The translations under genes and the position numbers were made by a program. A model generated the notes under the pieces. That model was not told the origin of the DNA. It was given only the letters and a program-made list of their open reading frames with translations, and ran no database searches. From contig JAFVZD010000158.1 of NCBI GenBank assembly GCA_017508345.1, positions 1 to 6,664 of the forward strand: a DNA stretch of 6,664 bases. The letters run 5' to 3'. Below are positions 1 to 5,622 of this stretch, piece by piece (positions within the stretch are counted from its first letter, which is position 1; the number at the start of each line of letters is the position of its first letter). This stretch comes from Clostridia bacterium (GTDB lineage: Bacteria > Bacillota_A > Clostridia > Christensenellales > UBA1242).

Positions 1-1823
1 CTAATCGTAAGATGAAAAAGAAGGCAAAAGAAGAGCCTGTAGTAATAGCTAGTCCTATCGACCACGCAATAATTACTACCGCCAACCTTACTGTCAAGCA
101 ACTTTCCGAAAAGACTGGTAGGTCAGTGGCTGAGATACTCAAACAATTAATGGTATTGGGTATTATGTCGAACCTAAATAGCACCATAGACTTTACCACT
201 GCAGAATTGGTATGTAGTGAATTAGGTGTTGTTTTGGAGCAAAAACTAGAAAAAACTTACGAAGAAAAGTTGGCTGACGAATTTATGAACCTAGACGATG
301 ACGCTGATAGTGCTGACAACATCAAGCGTTCTCCTATCGTAACAATTCTAGGACATGTTGATCATGGTAAGACATCACTACTTGACTATATCCGCAAGAG
401 CCACATCGCTAGTGGTGAGGCTGGTGGTATTACACAGCACATTTCTGCATATCAAATAGAGAAAAATGGTGAACCAATTACATTTATAGACACTCCTGGT
501 CACGAGGCATTCTCAGCAATGCGCGCTAGAGGTGCTAGTGTTACTGATATCGCTATATTAGTGGTAGCCGCTGATGATGGTGTCAAGCCTCAAACAAAAG
601 AAGCTATCAAACACATCAAAGAAGCAAAAGTACCAATGATAGTAGCAATCAACAAGATTGACAAGCCTGAGGCTAATATTGATCGTGTCAAAGAACAGTT
701 GGCAAAAGAAGATGTCATCCCAGAGGAATGGGGTGGTGACGCAATCATCGTTCCAATTAGTGCTTTGACAGGTCAAGGTGTAGACAAATTGCTAGAAATG
801 ATTATCCTTGTAGCAGATATGCAAGAGCTCAAGGCTAATCCAAAACGCCATGCCCTAGGAATGGTAATAGAGGCAAAACTAGATAAAGGAAAAGGTCCAA
901 TCGCTACACTTATCATATTGAATGGTACACTAAAAGTTGGAGATACCATCATCTCTGGTACTCATGTAGGTAAAGTTCGTGCCATACTGGACGACAAAGG
1001 TAAGAATATCAAGTCCGCTCCTCCTAGCAAGCCTGTATCCATTCTAGGACTAGATGGTGTGCCTAATGCCGGCGATCAACTATATGTGGTTGATGAAAAA
1101 ATGAGCAAACATGTATTAGCAGAGCGTAAACGCAAACAGCAAACTGATCTGATTAACGCAAAATCCAAGATGTCTGTTGAAGAATTCTTGGCAAAGAATA
1201 TCGAAGACGAAAAGAAAGTATTGTACCTAATTGTCAAGACCGATGTTCAAGGTTCATTTGAGGCATTGACAGCAATACTCAACGAGATAAACAACGAAGA
1301 AGTTCGTGTAGAATGTACTCATGGTGGAGTAGGTGCCATTACAGAGAATGATGTGATTTTGGCAAAATCTAGTGGTGCTATACTGGTAGCATTCAATGTT
1401 AAGCCAGATAGCAAGGCTAGTGCTCTAGCGGAGCAAAATAAAATAGAGATTATGCAGAGCAAGATAATTTACCAGATTACCGAAGAAGTTTCTAGACGCA
1501 TCAAGGCTATGCGTGCCCCTGTATTTGAGGAACGCGTGATAGGTCACTGTGAAGTTATCCGTGTATTCAAGATTAGTAGGATTGGTACAGTAGCAGGATG
1601 TATTTGTAAAGATGGTAAGATTAACAAGAATGTCAAGATTCGTTTGTTCCGTGAAGGTAAACAACTAGTAGAGACTACTATCACTACACTACAAAAAGAC
1701 AAAATGGATGTAAAAGAAGTTTCCGCTAATATGGAATGTGGTATCAAGTTGGATGGCCACAACGATATAATTCTAGGCGATATCCTAGAGGCATTTGTAA
1801 TGGAACAAATTGAGAGAGATTAA
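1..1823 (+). CDS. infB: Translation initiation factor IF-2, 5' end outside the window
   Basis: IF-2 is the GTPase that brings initiator fMet-tRNA to the 30S subunit and promotes subunit joining. Residues are numbered from the ATG at 12. An IF2_N domain covers about 27-77. The GTPase domain (about 107-275) has G1 GHVDHGKT (114-121), the G2 region GGITQHI (138-144), G3 DTPGH (160-164), G4 NKID (214-217) and G5 SAL (250-252). Domain II follows, then the IF-2 core (about 395-500) and the C-terminal fMet-tRNA-binding barrel, ending MEQIERD. All GTPase motifs are intact. The frame stays open upstream of the ATG (codons Asn, Arg, Lys) with no Shine-Dalgarno in the 11 visible bases. With 603 residues from this Met, the protein would also be shorter than B. 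subtilis IF-2 (about 716), so the real start is probably left of the window. rbfA follows after 14 nt. Confidence 0.97.
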   Translation, partial: NRKMKKKAKEEPVVIASPIDHAIITTANLTVKQLSEKTGRSVAEILKQLMVLGIMSNLNSTIDFTTAELVCSELGVVLEQKLEKTYEEKLADEFMNLDDDADSADNIKRSPIVTILGHVDHGKTSLLDYIRKSHIASGEAGGITQHISAYQIEKNGEPITFIDTPGHEAFSAMRARGASVTDIAILVVAADDGVKPQTKEAIKHIKEAKVPMIVAINKIDKPEANIDRVKEQLAKEDVIPEEWGGDAIIVPISALTGQGVDKLLEMIILVADMQELKANPKRHALGMVIEAKLDKGKGPIATLIILNGTLKVGDTIISGTHVGKVRAILDDKGKNIKSAPPSKPVSILGLDGVPNAGDQLYVVDEKMSKHVLAERKRKQQTDLINAKSKMSVEEFLAKNIEDEKKVLYLIVKTDVQGSFEALTAILNEINNEEVRVECTHGGVGAITENDVILAKSSGAILVAFNVKPDSKASALAEQNKIEIMQSKIIYQITEEVSRRIKAMRAPVFEERVIGHCEVIRVFKISRIGTVAGCICKDGKINKNVKIRLFREGKQLVETTITTLQKDKMDVKEVSANMECGIKLDGHNDIILGDILEAFVMEQIERD

Positions 1824-1837
1824 TTAAGGAGATTTTT

Positions 1838-2212
1838 ATGGACAATAGTAGGTTGGAGAGAGTTAATAGTGAGATCAAAAAAGCTATTAGCAATATTATT
1901 GCACACGAGATCAGAGACCCGAGAGTCAGTGGAGTGATTACCGTTGTAGATGTAGACACTTCCAACGACCTTAGTCACACAAAGGTATCAGTCAGTATCT
2001 ACAAAGGTGACAAGACTAGTGAACAAAAGAGTTTTAATGCATTGCAACACTCAGCAGGTTTTATTAGGACAAGGTTGGCAAAAATGGTTGACCTGCGTAT
2101 CGTTCCAGAAATCCACTTTAAATTAGACCACGGCCTAGATGAAGCCGAAAAAATGAATAAGATTTTATCAAAGTTGGATATCCCAAAGGAGGATACTGAT
2201 AATGAAGCGTAA
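1838..2212 (+). CDS. rbfA: 30S ribosome-binding factor A
   Basis: RbfA is a small KH-fold protein that binds the immature 30S subunit and helps 16S rRNA 5'-end maturation, notably in the cold. At 124 residues it has the normal family length. Visible family signatures are RLERVNSEIKKAI near the N terminus, DPRVSGVITV (27-36), and the kinked-helix segment HSAGFIRTRL (71-80), followed by DLR..PEIHF..D (85-97). The start is set by a strong TTAAGGAG at 1824-1831, six bases before the ATG and directly after the infB stop. In B. subtilis a small gene, ylxP, lies between infB and rbfA; it is absent here. The last 11 bases overlap nrnA, whose Shine-Dalgarno (AAAGGAGG, 2185-2192) lies inside the rbfA coding sequence, so the two are probably translationally coupled. 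Confidence 0.96.
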   Translation: MDNSRLERVNSEIKKAISNIIAHEIRDPRVSGVITVVDVDTSNDLSHTKVSVSIYKGDKTSEQKSFNALQHSAGFIRTRLAKMVDLRIVPEIHFKLDHGLDEAEKMNKILSKLDIPKEDTDNEA

Positions 2213-3182
2213 CTTTGCAAAAAAGTTATTGTCCTCATGCAAAAAAGCAAAAAATATCGCTATAATGGGTCACAAATCACCTGATTTTGACTCAATCGGT
2301 TCTTGTATCGCTATGAAGAGGATTTTACAAAAATTCGATATTCCTAGCGATATTTTTGTAGAAAAACCACTGAGTGACAACTTTTTGCCCCTAGTGCAAG
2401 ATATCCAATTCTTTACACAAAAGTCAAAAGATTATGACCTCTGTATTGTAGTGGATTGTTCAGACATTTCATCTGCTCTTATTCCACCTAATCAACAATC
2501 CGTTTTGGCTGGTGCAGAGTACATTATCAAGATTGATCACCACATTAGTGGCAAAGACTGTAATTTTGGTGCAATCAACTATGTAGATTATAACGCAAGT
2601 AGTGCCTGTGAGGTGATTTATTACCTTTTTCGCAATCTCGTAGAGTTTGATGCTCAGATTGCCAGTGCATTATTTATGGGTATCTATACTGATACTGATG
2701 GATTCAAGTATTCCAATACAACACCAAAGACTTTCTCCGCTCTCGCCAAATTGAGTACTTTTGATTTTTCTAGGGACAAATTGATTTATCAATGTTTGTC
2801 CATTATCAGCAAGAGCTCTTTCTTATTAACTCAAATAGCATTTGCTTCTATCAAGTTTTATCAAAACAACCAAATAGCAGTCTCTACTATCCGTTACAAG
2901 GATTTTGTAGACAATGATTGTGCATTGGAGTCTTGCAAGTTTATGCCATCGTACTTACCTAATATTGATGGTGTCAAAATATCCATATCCATTACAGAGA
3001 AAGTCAAGAATGAGTACAATATCAGTCTCCGAACAGCCATAGATGGAGTGGATGTATCTAGCATCGCTACAAGATTTAATGGTGGTGGGCATATCCGTGC
3101 TAGTGGGCTAACACTACGCGGAGATTATGACAAAGCACTCAACGCACTATTACTAGAGTGCAAAAAGGAATTAAACAAATGA
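2202..3182 (+). CDS. nrnA: DHH-family oligoribonuclease / pAp phosphatase (NrnA-like)
   Basis: DHH-DHHA1 phosphoesterase. Family members such as B. subtilis NrnA (YtqI) degrade 2-5 nt RNA fragments and dephosphorylate 3'-phosphoadenosine 5'-phosphate in the cytoplasm using Mn2+. The 326 residues are the usual length. Metal-site motifs are all present: HKSPDFD (H24, D28, D30), VVDCSD (D85, D88), the DHH triad IDHH (D112, H113, H114) and TDTDGF with D164. The C-terminal DHHA1 domain carries the substrate-binding GGGH at 294-297. Minor departures are Phe29 in PDxD, where glycine or proline is more usual, and DTDGF where many relatives have DTGGF; neither removes a metal ligand. The start has AAAGGAGG at 2185-2192, nine bases upstream. 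The gene overlaps rbfA by 11 nt and shares an ATGA with truB. A position between rbfA and truB is common in Clostridia. Substrate preference is inferred from family only. Confidence 0.93.
   Translation: MKRNFAKKLLSSCKKAKNIAIMGHKSPDFDSIGSCIAMKRILQKFDIPSDIFVEKPLSDNFLPLVQDIQFFTQKSKDYDLCIVVDCSDISSALIPPNQQSVLAGAEYIIKIDHHISGKDCNFGAINYVDYNASSACEVIYYLFRNLVEFDAQIASALFMGIYTDTDGFKYSNTTPKTFSALAKLSTFDFSRDKLIYQCLSIISKSSFLLTQIAFASIKFYQNNQIAVSTIRYKDFVDNDCALESCKFMPSYLPNIDGVKISISITEKVKNEYNISLRTAIDGVDVSSIATRFNGGGHIRASGLTLRGDYDKALNALLLECKKELNK
3164..3170 (+). promoter_or_regulatory. Ribosome binding site that fixes the truB start
   Basis: AAAGGAA lies eight bases before the ATG at 3179, inside the end of nrnA. 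It supports that ATG over the in-frame GTG at 3158, which is followed by seven codons (MQKGIKQ) not typical of TruB. Confidence 0.75.
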
Positions 3183-4024
3183 ATGGTTTCTTTAATATAA
3201 ACAAACCCAAAGGAATGACATCTAGTCAAGTAGTAGGTAAGGTCAAATATTTGTTAGGCAAAAAAGCAAAAGTAGGGCATATGGGTACACTAGACCCACT
3301 GGCTAGCGGAGTATTACCAATAGCTGTAGGTAGAGCCACTAGATTGTTTGATTTTTTATTGCAAAAAAAGAAAACTTATATCGCTACATTCCAATTTGGT
3401 ATACATACAGATACTCTAGATAGTACAGGTACCACATTGGACACATCCAATGTGATACCCACAATAGACCAAATCACTAGTGTATTACCACAATTCCTAG
3501 GTGTCAATCAACAAATACCACCAGCATATAGTGCAAAATCTGTCAATGGCAAGCGCGCATATGATTTAGCTAGACAAGGTCAAGAGGTAGAGCTCAAACC
3601 TTGTACTATACAGATTTTTGACATCCAAGTCCAGAGGCAACTTGCTCATGATACATTTCAATTCCTTATCACTTGTAGTGCCGGTACATATATCCGTAGT
3701 ATTGCTAGAGATTTGGGTACAGCATTAGGAACATTCGCTACCATGACCGAACTCATTCGTACCCAATCAGGACAATTCCAAATCCAAGATGCAATATCTC
3801 TGGATGACTTTGATGCAGAAAAATTGTTGCCAGTGGATTTTGTGCTGACTAGTTTGCCTAGATTGGATATTACAGAACAACAATTACAGACATTACTAAA
3901 TGGAAAAAAATTCACAATAACAGGTGTAGACAATGCGCTATATACTATTTATTGTGATAATAGTATACAATGTCTCTGTCAGTTTACTGATGGAGTCGCC
4001 AAACCAACCGTTTGGCTGAGATAG
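3179..4024 (+). CDS. truB: tRNA pseudouridine(55) synthase
   Basis: TruB converts U55 in the T-loop of nearly all tRNAs to pseudouridine and also acts as a tRNA chaperone. From the ATG at 3179 the protein has 281 residues, within the normal 280-310 range, and begins MNGFFNINKPKGMTS, the standard N-terminal motif. The catalytic motif is GHMGTLDPLASGVL with Asp39 as nucleophile. Tyr67 (KTYIAT), motif YSAKSVNGKRAYDLAR (from 117) and motif TCSAGTYIRSIARDLG (from 165) are all present. A short, poorly conserved C-terminal region follows, in the position of the small PUA-like domain of Firmicute TruB. The start overlaps the nrnA stop (ATGA). The TAG stop is the beginning of the next gene's Shine-Dalgarno. 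Three inverted repeats lie in the coding sequence and are listed separately. Confidence 0.97.
   Translation: MNGFFNINKPKGMTSSQVVGKVKYLLGKKAKVGHMGTLDPLASGVLPIAVGRATRLFDFLLQKKKTYIATFQFGIHTDTLDSTGTTLDTSNVIPTIDQITSVLPQFLGVNQQIPPAYSAKSVNGKRAYDLARQGQEVELKPCTIQIFDIQVQRQLAHDTFQFLITCSAGTYIRSIARDLGTALGTFATMTELIRTQSGQFQIQDAISLDDFDAEKLLPVDFVLTSLPRLDITEQQLQTLLNGKKFTITGVDNALYTIYCDNSIQCLCQFTDGVAKPTVWLR
3428..3459 (+). repeat. Strong inverted repeat within truB
   Basis: GGTA-C-CACATTGG (3428-3440) pairs with CCAATGTG-A-TACC (3447-3459) around the 6-base loop ACACAT. Twelve of 13 positions pair, with one C-A mismatch. There is no T-tract after it, so it is not an intrinsic terminator. It encodes residues about 84-94 (TGTTLDTSNVI), outside the catalytic motifs. 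Whether it forms in the mRNA or has a role is unknown. Confidence 0.6.
3941..3967 (+). repeat. AT-rich dyad near the 3' end of truB
   Basis: TATACTATT (3941-3949) and AATAGTATA (3959-3967) are perfect 9-base inverted repeats separated by nine bases. There is only one G-C pair, so an RNA hairpin would be weak. An operator-like dyad is possible, but chance in AT-rich DNA is the simpler explanation. Confidence 0.4.
3998..4016 (+). repeat. Hairpin just before the next gene's ribosome binding site
   Basis: GCCAAAC (3998-4004) pairs perfectly with GTTTGGC (4010-4016) around a 5-base loop, in the last codons of truB and six bases before the Shine-Dalgarno of the downstream gene. No T-tract follows, so it is not a terminator. 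It could influence ribosome access or mRNA processing, but a 7-bp stem is also expected by chance in a window of this size. Confidence 0.4.
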
Positions 4025-4028
4025 GAGG
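4022..4028 (+). promoter_or_regulatory. Ribosome binding site that starts with the truB stop codon
   Basis: TAGGAGG: the truB stop TAG is its first three bases. It lies ten bases before the ATG at 4039 and favours that start over the in-frame TTG at 4012, which would place this site inside the gene and give the atypical N terminus MAEIGGKKI. The arrangement suggests that ribosomes finishing truB re-initiate on the next gene. Confidence 0.75.
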
Positions 4029-4038
4029 TAAAAAAATA

Positions 4039-4899
4039 ATGATTAGATTTGGCCCATCCGGGAATTGTGATGCTTTTTATGCAGATGGAAACAAAGAATC
4101 CAGCCAAATTCCACAATGGTTAGACAAACTAGGCTTGACTGCCTACGAATACTCTTTTTCTTTGGGAAAGTTCCTAACTGATGCAACTTCTGAGAAAATC
4201 CGAAAAGAAGCAGAAAAATACAATGTAAAGGTTAGCGTTCATGCACCATATTACATCAATTTTTGTAACACCAGTGATACTTCAATCGAGAATAATACCA
4301 AATTTATGTTAAATAGTTTGTATGGTTTGCAAAAGTTGGGTGGTGACCATTGCGTATTCCACATAGGTTCGCAAATGAAATTAACCCGAGAAGAAGCTTT
4401 GACAAACTTGGAGAAAAACTTTCGTGACTATTTGGCCGTATTTGACCAATATCCACAACTACACAATATGTACATGTGTCCAGAGACCATGGGAAAATAT
4501 AGTCAAATTGGTACACCGCAAGAGATTTTTAATATTTGTACATGGCATCCAAATCTTGTTCCTACATTGGACTTTGGGCATATCAATTGCATTATGCAAG
4601 GTGGGTTGCGTACCCAGGACGACTACATTAGTATTTTACAAGAAGGTATTGATATATTGGGGTATCAAAAAATGGATAATTGTCATATCCACTTCTCAAA
4701 AATTCGATACAATTCCAAGGGAGAGGTGGCTCATGTCACTTTTGATGATACAGAATTTGGTCCCGATTATCAACCTATGATAGACGCGATACTTACACTA
4801 AATCTACATCCTACCATAATTAGCGAGTCCAAGGGTACCCAAGGCCCTGATGCCAAGACTATGCTAGACTATTATTTGAGTAAACAAAAATCAAGATAA
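4039..4899 (+). CDS. Endonuclease IV-like TIM-barrel protein (AP endonuclease family 2)
   Basis: Endonuclease IV (Nfo) family, zinc-dependent TIM-barrel enzymes that cut DNA 5' of abasic sites in base-excision repair. The protein has 286 residues, the usual family length. Ordered motifs fit the metal ligands: HAPYY (H68), FHIG (H108), CPETMGK (E149), TLDFGH (D178, H181), HIHFSK (H216) and IISES (E263). The third-zinc Asp-x-His pair of E. coli Nfo is not seen as such; the matching stretch is GEVAHVTFDD with H232 but no Asp two residues before. Cys147-Pro148 also precedes the key Glu where E. coli has a different context. This looks like the Endo IV-like clade common in Clostridia, often annotated only as a TIM-barrel protein, so AP-endonuclease activity is likely but not certain. 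It starts 14 nt after truB, as the last gene of the operon, and occupies the usual place of ribF. Confidence 0.82.
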   Translation: MIRFGPSGNCDAFYADGNKESSQIPQWLDKLGLTAYEYSFSLGKFLTDATSEKIRKEAEKYNVKVSVHAPYYINFCNTSDTSIENNTKFMLNSLYGLQKLGGDHCVFHIGSQMKLTREEALTNLEKNFRDYLAVFDQYPQLHNMYMCPETMGKYSQIGTPQEIFNICTWHPNLVPTLDFGHINCIMQGGLRTQDDYISILQEGIDILGYQKMDNCHIHFSKIRYNSKGEVAHVTFDDTEFGPDYQPMIDAILTLNLHPTIISESKGTQGPDAKTMLDYYLSKQKSR

Positions 4900-4902
4900 T
4901 TC

Positions 4903-4920
4903 AAAATCATTGATTTTTTT
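4903..4920 (+). terminator. Possible weak terminator after the infB-truB operon
   Basis: AAAATC (4903-4908) and GATTTT (4912-4917) can pair around the loop ATT, followed by more T (to 4920). It lies four bases after the stop of the Endo IV-like gene. The stem has one G-C pair, so termination would be weak and read-through into efp is plausible. It overlaps the -35 box of the efp promoter. Confidence 0.35.
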
Positions 4921-4938
4921 AATTTATTATGATATAAT
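4910..4938 (+). promoter_or_regulatory. Housekeeping (sigma-A type) promoter of efp
   Basis: The -35 box TTGATT (4910-4915), a 17-base spacer and a perfect -10 TATAAT (4933-4938) are preceded by TG one base upstream (extended -10, TGATATAAT). Transcription should begin near 4945, giving a leader of about 28 bases that holds the efp Shine-Dalgarno AAGGAG (4959-4964). The near-consensus elements predict strong constitutive expression of efp. Confidence 0.85.
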
Positions 4939-4972
4939 CAACCTATATTTTTATTAAGAAGGAGAATTTTTT

Positions 4973-5530
4973 ATGATTTCTGCATCAGAATTGAGAAAAG
5001 GTATGTGCTTTGAGCGTAACGGTCAGATTTATTCTGTTATGGACTTTGAGCACAACAAACACGGTAGAGGCTCTGCTGTAGTTTGGATTAAAATGAAGAA
5101 TGTGCAGACAGGTGCTAGTGTCGAGGATACATTCAACCCAACCGACAAGTTTGAGAAGGTTAGTTTTGAGGAAAAAGAGATGACATATCTATACAATGAT
5201 GGTGACATCTACTACTTTATGGACCCTGAGACTTATGAGCAATTCCCATACGACAAGGCTCTAGTAGAGGACGCATTGCCTTATATCCTAGAGAATACAA
5301 ATGTAATTGTCAAGTTCTTTAAGGAGAAAGTTTTCAGTGTTTCACCTCAATTATTCGTTATCTTAGAGGTTACAGAGTGTGAGCCTGGTATCCAAGGTGA
5401 TACTACCAAGGCTACATTCAAGCCAGCCAAATTGGAGACTGGTCTCAGCATCCAGATTCCTTTGTTTGTAAACATTGGTGACAAGATAAAGGTTGACACT
5501 CGTACAGGTGAATATGTAGAGCGTGCATAA
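4973..5530 (+). CDS. efp: Elongation factor P with an Arg-tipped modification loop
   Basis: EF-P binds between the P and E sites of ribosomes stalled at polyproline stretches and stimulates peptide-bond formation. The protein is full length at 185 residues. It has an N-terminal KOW-like domain (about 1-63), a middle OB domain (about 64-127) and a C-terminal OB domain (about 128-185) with the signatures CEPGIQGDT, KPAKLETG and GDKIKVDTRTGEYVERA. AAGGAG (4959-4964) lies eight bases before the ATG. The loop that reaches the P-site tRNA reads NKHGRGSAVV, with Arg32 at the tip and His30 before the glycine. B. subtilis and E. coli have KPGKG with a modified Lys at this point, whereas Pseudomonas-type EF-P has a rhamnosylated Arg. 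So the usual Lys modification cannot apply here; the protein may be Arg-modified or unmodified. The gene is a single transcription unit with its own promoter and terminator, directly before spoIIIAA as in many Firmicutes. Confidence 0.97.
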   Translation: MISASELRKGMCFERNGQIYSVMDFEHNKHGRGSAVVWIKMKNVQTGASVEDTFNPTDKFEKVSFEEKEMTYLYNDGDIYYFMDPETYEQFPYDKALVEDALPYILENTNVIVKFFKEKVFSVSPQLFVILEVTECEPGIQGDTTKATFKPAKLETGLSIQIPLFVNIGDKIKVDTRTGEYVERA

Positions 5531-5536
5531 TTAATT

Positions 5537-5569
5537 ATCACATACTTCGGTATGTGATTTTTTCTTTTT
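5537..5569 (+). terminator. Intrinsic terminator of efp
   Basis: The 9-bp perfect stem ATCACATAC (5537-5545) / GTATGTGAT (5550-5558) is closed by a C(TTCG)G tetraloop and followed by TTTTTCTTTTT (5559-5569). It begins seven bases after the efp stop codon. The UUCG loop makes the hairpin unusually stable for its AT content. Confidence 0.93.
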
Positions 5570-5597
5570 ATTTTAATGTTCTATCCATACATACATT
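5566..5597 (+). promoter_or_regulatory. Candidate sigma-E (mother-cell) promoter of the spoIIIA operon
   Basis: CATACATT (5590-5597) matches the B. subtilis sigma-E -10 consensus CATACAnT. An overlapping copy, CATACATA (5586-5593), has TTTTATT (5566-5572) thirteen bases upstream as a partial -35. Either gives a start near 5599-5604, about 20 bases before the ATG at 5623. spoIIIA is sigma-E-controlled in B. subtilis. The -35 match is imperfect and lies in the T-tract of the efp terminator, so this is a candidate only. Confidence 0.5.
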
Positions 5598-5612
5598 TTC
5601 ATAAACTATGCT

Positions 5613-5618
5613 AGGAGG
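5613..5618 (+). promoter_or_regulatory. Ribosome binding site that decides the spoIIIAA start
   Basis: AGGAGG lies four bases before the ATG at 5623, rather close but perfect. It sits downstream of the in-frame ATG at 5608, which has no Shine-Dalgarno of its own, so 5623 is the better start. Confidence 0.75.
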
Positions 5619-5622
5619 TTGT

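Noticed and set aside
1999..2250. Antisense 83-codon frame across rbfA and nrnA
   Set aside because: It is a shadow of two conserved genes and shows no motifs.
2328..2358. Bulged 10-bp stem CAAAAATTCG / CGATATTTTTG in nrnA
   Set aside because: It is AT-rich with one bulge and a 10-base loop, and not linked to any gene boundary. Such matches are expected by chance in this composition.
3158..3181. Upstream GTG start for truB
   Set aside because: It adds MQKGIKQ, which is not TruB-like. The ATG at 3179 has a correctly spaced Shine-Dalgarno and the usual ATGA overlap.
3428..3459. Terminator reading of the truB hairpin
   Set aside because: No T-tract follows the stem on the + strand, and it lies in the middle of a conserved gene.
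4424..4780. Same-strand 118-codon open frame within the Endo IV-like gene
   Set aside because: It is fully nested in another frame of a gene with clear catalytic motifs, has no good ribosome binding site, and its translation looks like out-of-frame sequence rich in Ile, Trp and Thr.
4900..4972. Riboswitch or small RNA between the Endo IV-like gene and efp
   Set aside because: The 73 bases are fully accounted for by a possible weak terminator, a promoter and a ribosome binding site.
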